Assembly: GCA_944739405.2 (NCBI GenBank)
Contig: OX123190.2
Coordinates: 60,903,805-60,967,804, forward strand
DNA length: 64,000 nt
DNA from: Euclidia mi
Taxonomy: Eukaryota > Arthropoda > Insecta > Lepidoptera > Erebidae
Direction: 5' to 3'
The position numbers were made by a program, and so were the translations under genes. Below the pieces are notes generated by a model, which saw only the letters and a program-made list of their open reading frames with translations, searched no databases and was not told the origin of the DNA. Positions within the stretch are counted from its first letter, which is position 1. Every line of letters starts with the position of its first letter. This document shows positions 22,701 to 30,993 of this stretch, piece after piece.

Positions 22701-25700
22701 AGTTAGTAATTTTGAGCAAAAAATATGAAAAAAAAACACGTTTTTTGTACGGGACCCACCTTAATATCTTTATTTTTTTATTTTTAGTATCTTTTGTTAT
22801 AGCGGTAACCAAAATACATAGTTTGTGTAAATTTCAGCTTTCTAGCTATCACGGCTTATGAGATACAGCCTGCTGACAGACAGACGGCGGAGGCTTAGTA
22901 ATAGGGTCCCATCTTTTACCTTTTACGTACGGAACCCTAAAAAAACAATAGCGTTATTCGCTTTTTAATTATTCAATTATATATCCATTTTGTTTAGTAT
23001 TTTTAACCGACTCCAAAAAGAGGAGGAGGTTCTCAATTCGGCTGTATTTTTTTTTTATGTTTGTTACCTCATAACTCCGTTATTGATCGACCGATTTCCA
23101 AAATTCTTTTTTTGTTTGAAAGCATATACTTTCAGGTGGGTCCCATTTAAATTTTATCAAAATCAATTTAATAGTTTCATTAAAAACTTCAAAAATTAAG
23201 TCATCCAAGTAAACGAAATTAAGCATTTACTGTGACTTTTTTTCAGTGAACACTAGAATAGTAGCGATTAATGGGCCTACTTCGGGCTTTATTACCAGGT
23301 ATTGATGAAACCGGGAGGAAGAAAGGTTGGAGAGTAAATCTATATATATAAAATTGCTTGGGCTGACTGATTCATCAACGCAGAGCCAAATCCACAGGGG
23401 CTTGAGACTTGAAATTTTGACAATCGATGCATTTTATGACGTAAGCACCCACTAAGGAAAGATTTTTATACATATTTTTTGTTAGAAAATATAAACACGC
23501 AATTTAGATTTTTTCAAATCTAACAACTAAGAGGGTGATATAAAGTTGAAAAAGTATGTAGGGTAGAAAGTTTGTATGGGAGGTCCGTCATTTTTAAAAC
23601 GATAGCGTGTAATTTTGTGTGCAAACTTCTGGTTAGAAATAAAACAAATACGTGTTTAAGCGATTTCTAAAATCTACCGTTTAAAAGGGTGAAATAGGGG
23701 TTGAAAGTTTTTATGCGAAGTGAAATTTCATAAACTAGCTTCTGATTAGATATAAGTGATCATATATTTACTTGTTTTTGGAAATAGGGGTTGTATTTTT
23801 ATATAGAAAGTCCGTCATTACGCAAGAGCGAAGCCGCCAACTGCTAGCTTATACATATAATAACTTTGATTATAAATCCCAGAATAACTAATAGTAGTAC
23901 GGTTTATTTCAAAGAGCAGACGATGAGTACGTTCTTCAGTGTTTACACGATTTAATATTTTTCACTGTAAGCCCGCATTTGTGATAACCTCTTTTCACGC
24001 AGTTCACTACTTTCTCTTGAATTGGCCTTGGACCGAGTATCCCTACTTTGAGAAAGACGTTTCTCCATTTCTTCGCTAGTTGTGGAGTACTGCTCACATC
24101 TCTGGGCCGGAGCGCCAAACTATCAGCTTGATCCATTTGACTCCCTACAGAGACGAGCTGTTCAAATCGTCGATGATCCCGATCTCACGGCTAGACTAGA
24201 GTAGCTGGAGCAGCGGAGAGACTTTAGTTCTCTCTGCGTATTTTACTTAGTCTTTCACGGGGAGTGCTCCGAAGAATTGTTTAATTTAGTACCAGGGTCA
24301 CCCTTCTACCAAGGTACCACTCGCCGACGCAGTAGAGTTCACCCGTACTACCTGGAAGCGTTCTCATCTAGTACGGTGCGCTTCCAGCGATCTTTTTTAC
24401 CACGTACTTGTAGGCTCTGGAATGAACTAACTGCTGCGGTGTTTCCCGAGCGCTATGACTTGTCCTTCTTCAAACGAGTTTTAAAGAGAGCATTACTTTC
24501 ACGGTAGGCAGCGGCTTTGCTGTGTATACCCTGGATATTAGCGAAGTTTATGAGCAGTGGTTACCGTTTACCATCAGATGGGCCGTTTGCTCGTCTGCCA
24601 CAAGCAGTAATAAAAAAATAGTTTTATTTAAACGGTGCTGTCTCATATGGGCAGCGCGTTTAGTAGGTCTACCCATCTTTGATCGAGAGGAGAAGTGCCT
24701 ACGTCACGTTTAGGTTGACTCAGATACTCACCGGACACGGATGTTTTGGCGAGTATTTGAACTGAATCGGCCGCGAGGCGACGCCGGCATGCCACCACTG
24801 TGACAGTGACCTGGACTCTGCCCAGCATACGCTTTCTGAGTGTCCTGCATGGGAAACCGAGCTGCGAGACTTGGTCTCTGTTATCGGAGGCGATCTTTCT
24901 CCGCAGGCCGTCGTCCAGGCCATGTTGGCGGAAGACATCCGGTGGGATGCTGTGGTCTCCATCTGCGAAGCGGTCATGCTCCAGAAGGAGGCCGCCAAGC
25001 GGGATCGCGAGAGAGCCGATCCCGCTCGCAGACGCAGGCGGCGTCGCACTGTGGGCTGAGATCAACGTTTCATAGACATTCAAATTTTTTTTTTAAAGTG
25101 ACATTTTTTTCACATGGAATGCTGGAGGAATCTAATTACATGCCTAAAAATATACTCTTTATGAAATGGGTACCTAAACGGAAGTTTGAGAATTTTTCTT
25201 TAAAAATTTGTATGGAGACAACATAAAAAAATACGATAACTCTGCTATCGCACAATTGGCCCTAATTCCCTTCTCGGGGATTAATCCTTGAATTATTTAT
25301 GATTTTTTGACATACTCGGTATCACGGCCTCAGGTGCGCTTTTTTTTTAAAAAAAATGAGCATATTTTTTATATGAGGCAATTTCTTAATTCACATACCT
25401 GACACAATACATATTATTATATAATTAACGAACTAAATTAAATACCTATCACCAGAAATCAGATAAGTATATTATATTTTTGGACTAAGTACTTAGAAAA
25501 ATATATTTTATTAGGACTATAATATACAATTATACTTTTTTTGGAGTCGGTGCCAGCCAAACATTTTAGTAAATAATTTCATGATAATGTACAAAATATA
25601 TGAAAAGCTGTATTGATACGATAATTTAGCAAAACTTCATCAAACTTGTAAGTAATTTACAAATGACGAGAAATCTAATCAACAAATATAAATCAAATTT

Positions 25701-28700
25701 TGGGAAGTTTTCTAAAACACAAAATATATGTACCTAAAGTTACATTAACACCACAATGTAGGATCTAGCCAAACCTATTTTGCAAATAAAGAAAACAACG
25801 CAACCTGGCAATAGGCGTGACAGCCCAGTTACAAATTAACCTAAATACCTATTTACAATTACCTATCTAACCAAAACAAGAACTTAAAGCGATACTTAGA
25901 ACAAATCAAATTCTGAGAAGATTTTACAAAAAGATCTCAAAATTTGAAAAACAAGAAAATTTTAATTATGTAAAGATGCACTAAAATGCAGCAAGAACCA
26001 AATCAAACCTATTTCAATGAACACAGATTTCGTGTAAAATAACTCTAAAGAACTACAATCCACTGCAATACAATAATTACCTACATACAAGCGCATAGAA
26101 AAAATGGATATCGGAGACAACCGTCAACCACGTCTGCCCACACGCGTCTGCCCTGCCCGCATTCGAGTCGGTCACTTAATAACATCTTTAATTGTTAAAA
26201 TCTCAGCTGGCACCGACTCCAAAAAAAAGTATAATTGTATATTATAGTCCTAATAAAATATTTTTTTCTAAGTACTTAGTCCAAAAATATAATATACTTA
26301 TCTGATTTCTGGTGAAAGGTATTTAATTTAGTTCGTTAGTTATATAATAATATGTATTGTGTCAGGTATGTGAATTAAGTGTTAGATACGTATAATTCGT
26401 ACAAGTATATAATATTCAGTTGAATAGGTGATGTTTATAAGTAAATTGAAGTAAAAATACCGGAATTTATTTTTTACTTTTTAGTGCTATTTTCACACAT
26501 TTTTCAGATTTTGGAGGCGGTTATTTTTTGTTAATTTTTTTTATATAATGTTGCTTGCAGCGATTTTGTTTCAGTTACTCTGCCACGAGAAATTCATCCT
26601 TGTACAATCTGTCATCTGTTTGCCCTGAAGGATCAAGATCACCAGACTCTTCATCTGAGAATTTGTCTATCCGTGATACTCCTACGGATCCAGTTACTCC
26701 TGAGGCTCCAACTGAACCAAATTTACCAGGCCTTTCAGATAGACTGACTCCAGATCTTTCTATCAAAATATTCAACCAAAGGCATAAACTCCAGAAGAGA
26801 AGAATCTATTTAGATGACTCTGAAGCTACTGAAGATTCACCACATAAAAAACGGCCGACGAATTCCATGTGGGATAATTCTGACGAGGATAATATATTTT
26901 AATATTCTGTTCCTTTATTTGCCTACAGAAGCATATTGTCTGTTCTGTGGACAATTTTTTTTTATTTTTTTGCACTGAATTGGTATAGAATTTTGATTAT
27001 GTTTTGTTTGGAGGTTGAGGAGAACTCCATATTAAGTTTTTTTTATTGTTTCTATTCTTGATCTTATTGATATGATTATGTGAGGTAAATTTTTGTTCCC
27101 TTCTGTAGACAACTCAATCTCTTCTGTAGACGTGAAAAAACTAAAAACGTGATTAATTCCTAAAATATTCAAGACTGATTTCTAGTGATATTTTTATAAG
27201 CATAACATTAGCTTACTTTAAATAAATATAAAGTTTCATAAAAAATCGTGAAGTTTTATTTTAAATATTTTGCAATGTTCACTTTTTGTGTATGACCCGT
27301 ATGCGTGCGTAAGTCCCACTCAATTATAAATAAATGCATTAGATCTAATAGATCGAATTCACAATTCACGTAAGTTTCGTAACATAATAATTTTGATGCC
27401 GACACTTTTTGATTCCAACGAACCAAACCATTACGAGAAAATGCCGACCACATTTTATAAAAAGCTCACACTCACTGTAATTCGTGCGGGCCTTCATAAA
27501 TAATAAACGGCAAAAGAATATCCAGGTACGAAACAACCATATTTTGTAGATCGCACAAAATCTTATTCCGTGTGTGGGTAGATCCCAGTAAACCAGTGTT
27601 GAGTGGACAAGCAAGCGTTTAAAAATTTCACCTTGTTTATATATAGACCCGCGCCTGTATCCCCGAAGGGGTAGGCAGAAGTGTAATATTACACCCACAT
27701 TTCGCCATGAATTTTAAGGTCCCACGTAATAGGGGGCGAGCCTATTTATTGCTGTTACCGGGCACATCACTAGACTCCGTGCTGCTACTGAGAATTCGGA
27801 AAAACCCAGTAACACTTTCGCCCGATCCAGGAATCAAACCCGGGATCTCCGATCAGCATTCGCATACGCTATTCACTGGACCACGGAGGCAGATTTCACC
27901 TTTTGTGTAGTCAAAAACTTTACGTTAAAGTCGTAATTAATGAAGATAAAGAATAGTCAGACGACAGAGCAGTCGAATTAAATGTCTATTAGGTACGCCT
28001 AAAAAAGCTTAGCAGTAAATCAATGATCTAGAATTTCAATTAATTTTGTAGCCATCGTAACGTTATAACTAGTGATCGGATAATCGGATGCATATTCACC
28101 TAAAGTTCATTTTTGGCTAGGATATTATGGAAGCGGCTTCTTAAAACATATTTTTTAAATAAAAATCCCGGGATTCCAGAAAATTCGGGAATGTGACACT
28201 ACTTTGTAAAATGGTGAGGAAACGACGTCTTTAACATGTGATTTTTATTTAAAAAGAAACTGGTCTCCGGGATTACATAATTATTAATGTGTATTTACTT
28301 GAAGTTAATTTTAAGCTCCCCATCAATTTATGAGTATGTTGAGTGTAAGAGGAATGGTAGGCAGTGGGTGCTGTTGTATCTAACTTAATAATTATTATGA
28401 GATTGAATGGTTTTTCTATGTAATTCTTATTTATTATTCGTTTGAGAATTTTTTTTTGAAAATTGAAGAAAATTAAGAGGATTTTATTATTTCTAGAGCT
28501 GTTTTTTGGTACAAAAGTTAAAATAAGTAAATTCACCTACACCTGATTTGATTGTATATTAAAAAAACTAAATTTGTCGATTTCGTAATCCCGGTATTTT
28601 TCGATTCAAAAGTGCATTCCATAATAGCCAACACCTCAACTTTAGGTAAATATGCATCCGATTATCCGATCTCTAGTTATAACTTCTACAGGTACCTTAA

Positions 28701-29336
28701 AAAGCTATTCTGGCAGTTTATTTTATCCTGTATGTAATTGGGTTACTTTATTGGACCGTTTATCGTTCTAGAAAAGTAAGTTATTGAAGTATCAGTAACA
28801 AAAGATTTGTAACAGCATTGCTTCTCTTTATTGTTTCTATATGTACGTCTTTCATAATACTATCGAATTCATAAATAAAATAAATAACTCTCAATAAGAT
28901 TTTTGTGATATTGGTTTACTTGGCGGCTTTCTTATAAGATGTTGGATGCTTCGAATTAATAAATAGGAGATTATTAAATTTTGATATATTTGTGAACCAC
29001 GTTATCTGTAGGCAACGTCATTATTAATTTACAACAAAATTATTTCTTTTTTATTTATAGACTCATGCCTGTATCCCCGAAGGGGTAGGCAGAGGTGTAA
29101 ATATTAGCATAAGCATAATGGTTATTTGAAATACAAACACAAAATGTAGGTAAATTTACAATATAAGTGGTTGAAGTTCTGTCACCCTAAATAGGTTATG
29201 TACTAACCTGTAGTAAGGGATAACAGCCCCCTTCGCAATGGAAGAACATAAAAATTTTGCCAACATCAATATATTACACTAGTTCTTATAATATTTGACT
29301 ACAATTAAGGACAATGCTAAAGTATTTTATTTTTAC

Positions 29337-29408
<72 letters not shown>

Positions 29409-30993
29409 TATTACACTATATCCGTTTATTAATTATTTCATACCGTATATATATACACAAACAAATACAGGAGACAAGTCGGAGGCTGTTTGCCTCAGCT
29501 GGGTCGTTGCGTAGGCTGCGGAACTTTCTTCCCACAACCACCAAGATTGCGCTTGCACAATCCTTGCTTCTCCCAATACTCGATTATGCCGATATCTTGA
29601 TCTTAATGAGGACCAACTTGACAAACTTGAGCGTCTCCAAAACTTCTGTATTAGATTCATTTTTGGTTTACGCAAATATGATCATGTATCTGAATTTCGA
29701 TCCAGACTCAAGTGGCTCCCAATTCGTCTTCGCCGGAATACTCATATTCTTACGCAACTGTATAATGCGCTGTTCAATCCTAATAGCCCCATGTATCTCA
29801 AAGAACGTTTTAAGTTCCTTCATGACACACATTCAAGGACCTTGAGGTCGTCAGGGGATCTGAGACTGCAGATGCCAACACATTCCACAAACTTCTACGA
29901 TAAATCCTTTGCCGTTCAGGCTGTACGTTTGTGGAATGCGCTGCCAATTGAGATTAGGCAAGCAAAATCACTCAACATTTTTAAAGACGCACTAAAGAAG
30001 AATTATTCATTATATATTAATTAATCGAAATTCTCTCGATGTATTTATTTATTTATTGGTTCTGTACTTTGCATTGATATCATTATAATATGGATATGTA
30101 TGTATGTATAGCTATGTATTATATGTATAGTTTGTATGTATAATTGTATATGTTTTATAAGTATAGGTTGTATGTATATTAAGTATTAGGTATTTGTATG
30201 TATAGGCGATATATACTTACACATGTATGTATATTCTATTTAATAACTATTAGTGTCCGTATATATCTGATCACTACACCATCAAATTTGTCTTTTTCAG
30301 TCTGTCCATCCTAAGGTTGCCTGGAAGAGATCGCACTTTGCGATAAGGCCGCCTTTGTGCATTTACTGTTTGTATACCAATTACCTACATTTTAAGCTAT
30401 TGTACCAACTGTATTTGCACAATAAAGATTTATCTACCTATCTATATTACGCTTTCCTGATAAATATTGCAACACAGGAGCTTAACAAACACTTAGACAA
30501 CGAATATCCAGATTTAGAACAGCAATTAGTGAATTGCGCGATGTGTTGTCCCGTGTGGAGGTCAAACTCAGTACTCGCCAGAGTATTATATAAGCGGTGA
30601 GGTGGTAACCGTTTAAACAACTGCTCCTAATAAGTATGCAGTGAAATGTTAAGTTATTGACCGCAAAACCCACTATAAACTGGATGTTCATTGTGACCGT
30701 TGGTTGTATGTTTGTCAAGTCCCCCGCGACACGGGACTTATCCCTAGTGCGGGAGTTGTCGCTTTAAAAAAGAAAATAAGGAAATATTGTTCCACAATGC
30801 TCACCTATGGTAGTGATAAGCGTAATGCAATATATGAGAGCTCCCGAGAAGGTCCACTTGGAGTCCATGGCGAGCTCAGGCGGCTGCGCGTCTGGGGACT
30901 GCCTCGCTGCCGCCACTATGGACAACTCGAACTTCCTCAGCTGCTCGTGGACTAGCCTCGTCCAGTTGCGTTCGTACAGGACGTTTAGACGCT
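16305..30993 (-). CDS. Two-pore-domain potassium channel (K2P), five 3' exons
   Basis: K2P channels are dimeric plasma-membrane leak channels that set resting potential. Joining exons 30993-30805, 21345-21158, 18021-17802, 17372-17144 and 16782-16305 gives one open frame of 433 residues plus stop. All four junctions have GT donors and AG acceptors, and their phases agree. Visible in order are an extracellular cap-like helix (about residues 1-45), P1 with TTIGYGN split across the first junction, M2, a very long (about 210-residue) basic, Ser/Pro-rich cytosolic loop, M3, P2 with TIGFGD, and M4. The tail after M4 is short (about 20 residues). The exon with M1 and the start codon was not found and may lie beyond the window. 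TWIK-like family membership is secure; the exact orthologue is not. Confidence 0.93.
17144..17372 (-). CDS. K2P exon: M2-M3 loop, second part
   Basis: Acceptor ttatttttag, donor GTAAGT. It encodes a basic part (RSRSTVHRPRG) followed by an acidic end (DDLDDSEDPEES). Phase 2 in and phase 2 out match both neighbours. No known motif was recognised; RSRS-type serines could be kinase targets (inference). Confidence 0.85.
17575..17785 (+). repeat. Interspersed repeat 'B', copy 2, in a K2P intron
   Basis: Matches 10505-10722 (gaacgcgctaatctcagga, gatttgaaaaattct, ggaaggctat, ttaaataacg.gggtgtaac). It fills about half of the 429-bp intron 17373-17801 and ends close to the donor of exon 17802-18021. 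Confidence 0.6.
17802..18021 (-). CDS. K2P exon: M2-M3 loop, first part
   Basis: Acceptor tttgttccag, donor GTGAGA. It encodes a hydrophilic Gln/Pro/Arg-rich stretch beginning PENYLQLHEQQ and ending GRVKRSALAD, with many Ser and Arg residues. The phase (starts on a codon, ends with one base) joins both neighbours exactly. Function inferred: cytosolic regulatory loop. Confidence 0.85.
18882..18974 (+). mobile_element. 5'-truncated SINE copy with 12-bp target duplication
   Basis: The direct repeat tatttttttaaa at 18870-18881 and 18975-18986 brackets a 93-bp insert. The insert contains actggcgaaaagtgggcg and the common tail ctctgcctacccc...gtgagtctgtgtatgtatg. Same subfamily as 34103-34332. Lies in a K2P intron, opposite to the gene. 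Confidence 0.85.
19699..21129 (+). mobile_element. Short non-autonomous LTR retrotransposon (TRIM-like)
   Basis: LTRs of about 200 bp (19699-19900 and 20932-21129) share TGTAGCGGCTG, gcgcggcacagcagtcgcc and aagaacccctac. The first is followed by ttggtgaccctg, resembling a decayed tryptophan-tRNA-type primer binding site. The second is preceded by a purine tract (aaaggtgggaata). The ~1.03-kb interior shows no retroelement protein on the plus strand. The minus-strand frames at 20052-20664 have no domain likeness. No target duplication is visible. It lies in the K2P intron, antisense to the gene. Confidence 0.8.
21158..21345 (-). CDS. K2P exon: filter end and M2
   Basis: Acceptor tatactcag, donor GTAAGT. 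It encodes YGNVSPRTAAGR, then the hydrophobic alanine/leucine-rich M2 and a basic cytosolic start (ATKRKAPNAWRKDGE). It ends on a codon boundary. GC content is clearly higher than in the flanking introns. An LTR element ends only 28 bp into the intron after the donor. Confidence 0.93.
21369..21611 (+). repeat. Interspersed repeat 'A', copy 3
   Basis: Same unit as 9433-9680, beginning catcatcatcagcc and ending ccgtcaccacacg. It sits 24 bp upstream of the K2P acceptor at 21346-21347 (minus strand), so repeat sequence abuts the branch-point region. Confidence 0.75.
22466..22946 (+). repeat. Lepidopteran MITE-like repeat with short inverted ends
   Basis: Starts ggcaagtgcgagtcggactc and has GGGTTCCGTAC at 22497-22507, complementary to 22927-22937. 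A lepidopteran family with these end sequences is common. The two similar internal halves (ttgttgtatg ... tttttgtacggg) look internally duplicated. Confidence 0.65.
22990..23205 (+). repeat. 'ccgactccaaaaag' family repeat
   Basis: aaccgactccaaaaagagg, ggttctcaattcggctgta and cctcataactccg are hallmarks of a very common lepidopteran repeat; the frame 22990-23199 is incidental. Confidence 0.6.
23338..23850 (+). repeat. Degenerate interspersed repeat
   Basis: Begins tatatatataaaattgcttg, with gactgattcatcaacgcag, and contains repeated gaaataggggttg and aagtccgtcattt-like phrases, ending gcgaagccgccaactgctagc. The start and the ...gctagct end resemble Helitron-like non-autonomous repeats, but this is not proven. 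Confidence 0.4.
24060..24620 (+). pseudogene. LINE C-terminal relic
   Basis: Across an in-frame stop, the plus strand reads a non-LTR polyprotein end. First comes EYCSHLWAGAP-like and DPFDSLQRRAVQIV sequence, then (24277-24507) YQGTTRRRSRVHPYY, RTCRLWNELTAAVFP and FFKRVLKRAL. The SFLPRTCRLWNELP type of motif is characteristic of Jockey/R1-type C-termini. The 3' UTR ends ccatcagatgggccgtttgctcgtctgccac and a short A tract at 24611-24617. Dead through stops and 5' truncation. Confidence 0.75.
24660..25059 (+). pseudogene. R1-clade LINE, C-terminal zinc-knuckle region
   Basis: The plus frame reads TQILTGHGCFGEYL, then GREATPACHHCDSD, AQHTLSECPAW, an acidic linker, and an Arg-rich end (RRRRRRRTVG) with a stop at 25057-25059. 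The order H-G-C-F-G, C..C, H....C with a basic tail is the C-terminus of R1-like elements. Most R1 elements target rDNA; relatives insert elsewhere. One in-frame TGA (YLN*IGRE) breaks it, and the reverse transcriptase is absent. It follows the LINE relic at 24060-24620 directly. Confidence 0.8.
25385..26379. repeat. Large inverted repeat, ~174-bp arms
   Basis: The left arm 25385-25557 is nearly identical to the reverse complement of the right arm 26206-26379. The arms begin cttaattcacatacctgac and end at the inner edge ggagtcggtgccagc. The ~650-bp interior is AT-rich without a coding frame. No target duplication was found outside the arms. It could be a foldback/MITE element, or an inverted pair of one repeat. 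Confidence 0.85.
26561..26902 (+). CDS. Unrecognised protein, C-terminal exon
   Basis: An open frame follows splice-acceptor-like sites (ttgcttgcag at 26560 and gttttgtttcag a few bases later) and ends at the stop 26900-26902. It encodes about 114 residues: a Ser/Pro/Thr/Glu-rich stretch (SRSPDSSSENL, PVTPEAPTEPNLPG), a short Lys/Arg-rich segment (FNQRHKLQKRRIYLDD), and an acidic end (DNSDEDNIF). No ATG opens it. An AATAAA lies near 27219. I recognise no family. Amino-acid bias and the downstream polyadenylation signal argue that it is or was coding. It may be the C-terminus of the protein of the putative transposon 21750-27250, or a nested host gene. Confidence 0.5.
   Translation, partial: RFCFSYSATRNSSLYNLSSVCPEGSRSPDSSSENLSIRDTPTDPVTPEAPTEPNLPGLSDRLTPDLSIKIFNQRHKLQKRRIYLDDSEATEDSPHKKRPTNSMWDNSDEDNIF
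27251..27624. other. Non-coding stretch in K2P intron
   Basis: AT-rich with no recognised feature; the minus frames here have no domain likeness. Confidence 0.45.
27635..27892 (-). mobile_element. Full-length tRNA-derived SINE with 10-bp target duplication
   Basis: atttcacctt at 27625-27634 and 27893-27902 brackets a 258-bp element. The minus strand has the head at the right (B-box-like gggtttgattcc), body, and tail ctctgcc-type end at the left. Same family as 48-296. Inserted in the K2P intron in the gene's orientation. Confidence 0.88.
28070..28675. mobile_element. hAT-type MITE, 606 bp
   Basis: Terminal inverted repeats TAGTGATCGGATAATCGG... and ...CCGATTATCCGATCTCTA extend over roughly 35 bp. 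They are flanked by an exact 8-bp duplication GTTATAAC (28062-28069, 28676-28683). Eight-base duplications and T/CAGNG ends define the hAT superfamily. There is no transposase. A 1.9-kb relative is at 56196-58134. Confidence 0.9.
29056..29100 (-). mobile_element. LINE/SINE 3'-tail fragment
   Basis: tagactcatgcctgtatccccgaaggggtaggcagag is the shared ATGT-family tail, with no body attached. Confidence 0.6.
29339..29407. repeat. (GT)n microsatellite
   Basis: About 34 GT units without interruption. The Cys/Val repeat frames that cross it are artefacts. Confidence 0.97.
29469..30445 (+). pseudogene. Jockey/CR1-type LINE relic, C-terminal part
   Basis: Across frameshifts the plus strand reads RRLFASAGSLRRLRNFLP and SLLLPILDYAD, then LRKYDHVSEFRSRLKWLP. 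Next (29791-30024) come DTHSRTLRSS, FYDKSFAVQAVRLWNALP and IFKDALKKNY followed by a stop. This is the region C-terminal of the polymerase in Jockey-superfamily elements. The 3' UTR, rich in TATGTA repeats, ends acaataaagatttatctacctatctat at about 30445. Related to 11365-12540. 5'-truncated near the GT repeat, in the K2P intron. Confidence 0.8.
30805..30993 (-). CDS. K2P exon: cap helix and first pore loop
   Basis: Follows cttgttacag and precedes GTGAGC. It starts with the last two bases of a codon, so an upstream exon is required. It encodes ERLNVLYERNW and VHEQLRKFEL, then KWTFSGALIYCITLITTIG, the P1 pore helix and start of the filter. The final G is completed by GA of the next exon. The plus-strand frames here are shadows. 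Confidence 0.93.

Larger units (their letters stand above)
21750..27250 (+). mobile_element. Putative composite DNA transposon with CTTCTGTAGAC subterminal motifs
   Basis: Copies of an 11-bp motif cluster at two places. On the left they are at 21826-21837 (one change), 22024-22035, 22398-22407 (inverted) and 22416-22426 (inverted, one change). On the right they are at 26922-26931 (inverted), 26943-26952 (one change), 27100-27110 and 27121-27131. Between the clusters lie a promoter-like stretch, a candidate 5' exon ending in GTAAGT near 22233, later insertions, and an unrecognised 3' coding exon. Subterminal motif arrays are typical of DNA transposons such as hAT or P. Terminal inverted repeats were not identified, so the limits and class are inference. 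Confidence 0.4.

Noticed and set aside
24643..25083. Minus-strand and alternative plus-strand frames over the R1-like relic
   Set aside because: Shadows; only one plus frame carries the R1-type Cys/His and basic-tail motifs.
29339..29514. Frames made of Cys-Val repeats
   Set aside because: They are translations of the (GT)n microsatellite.
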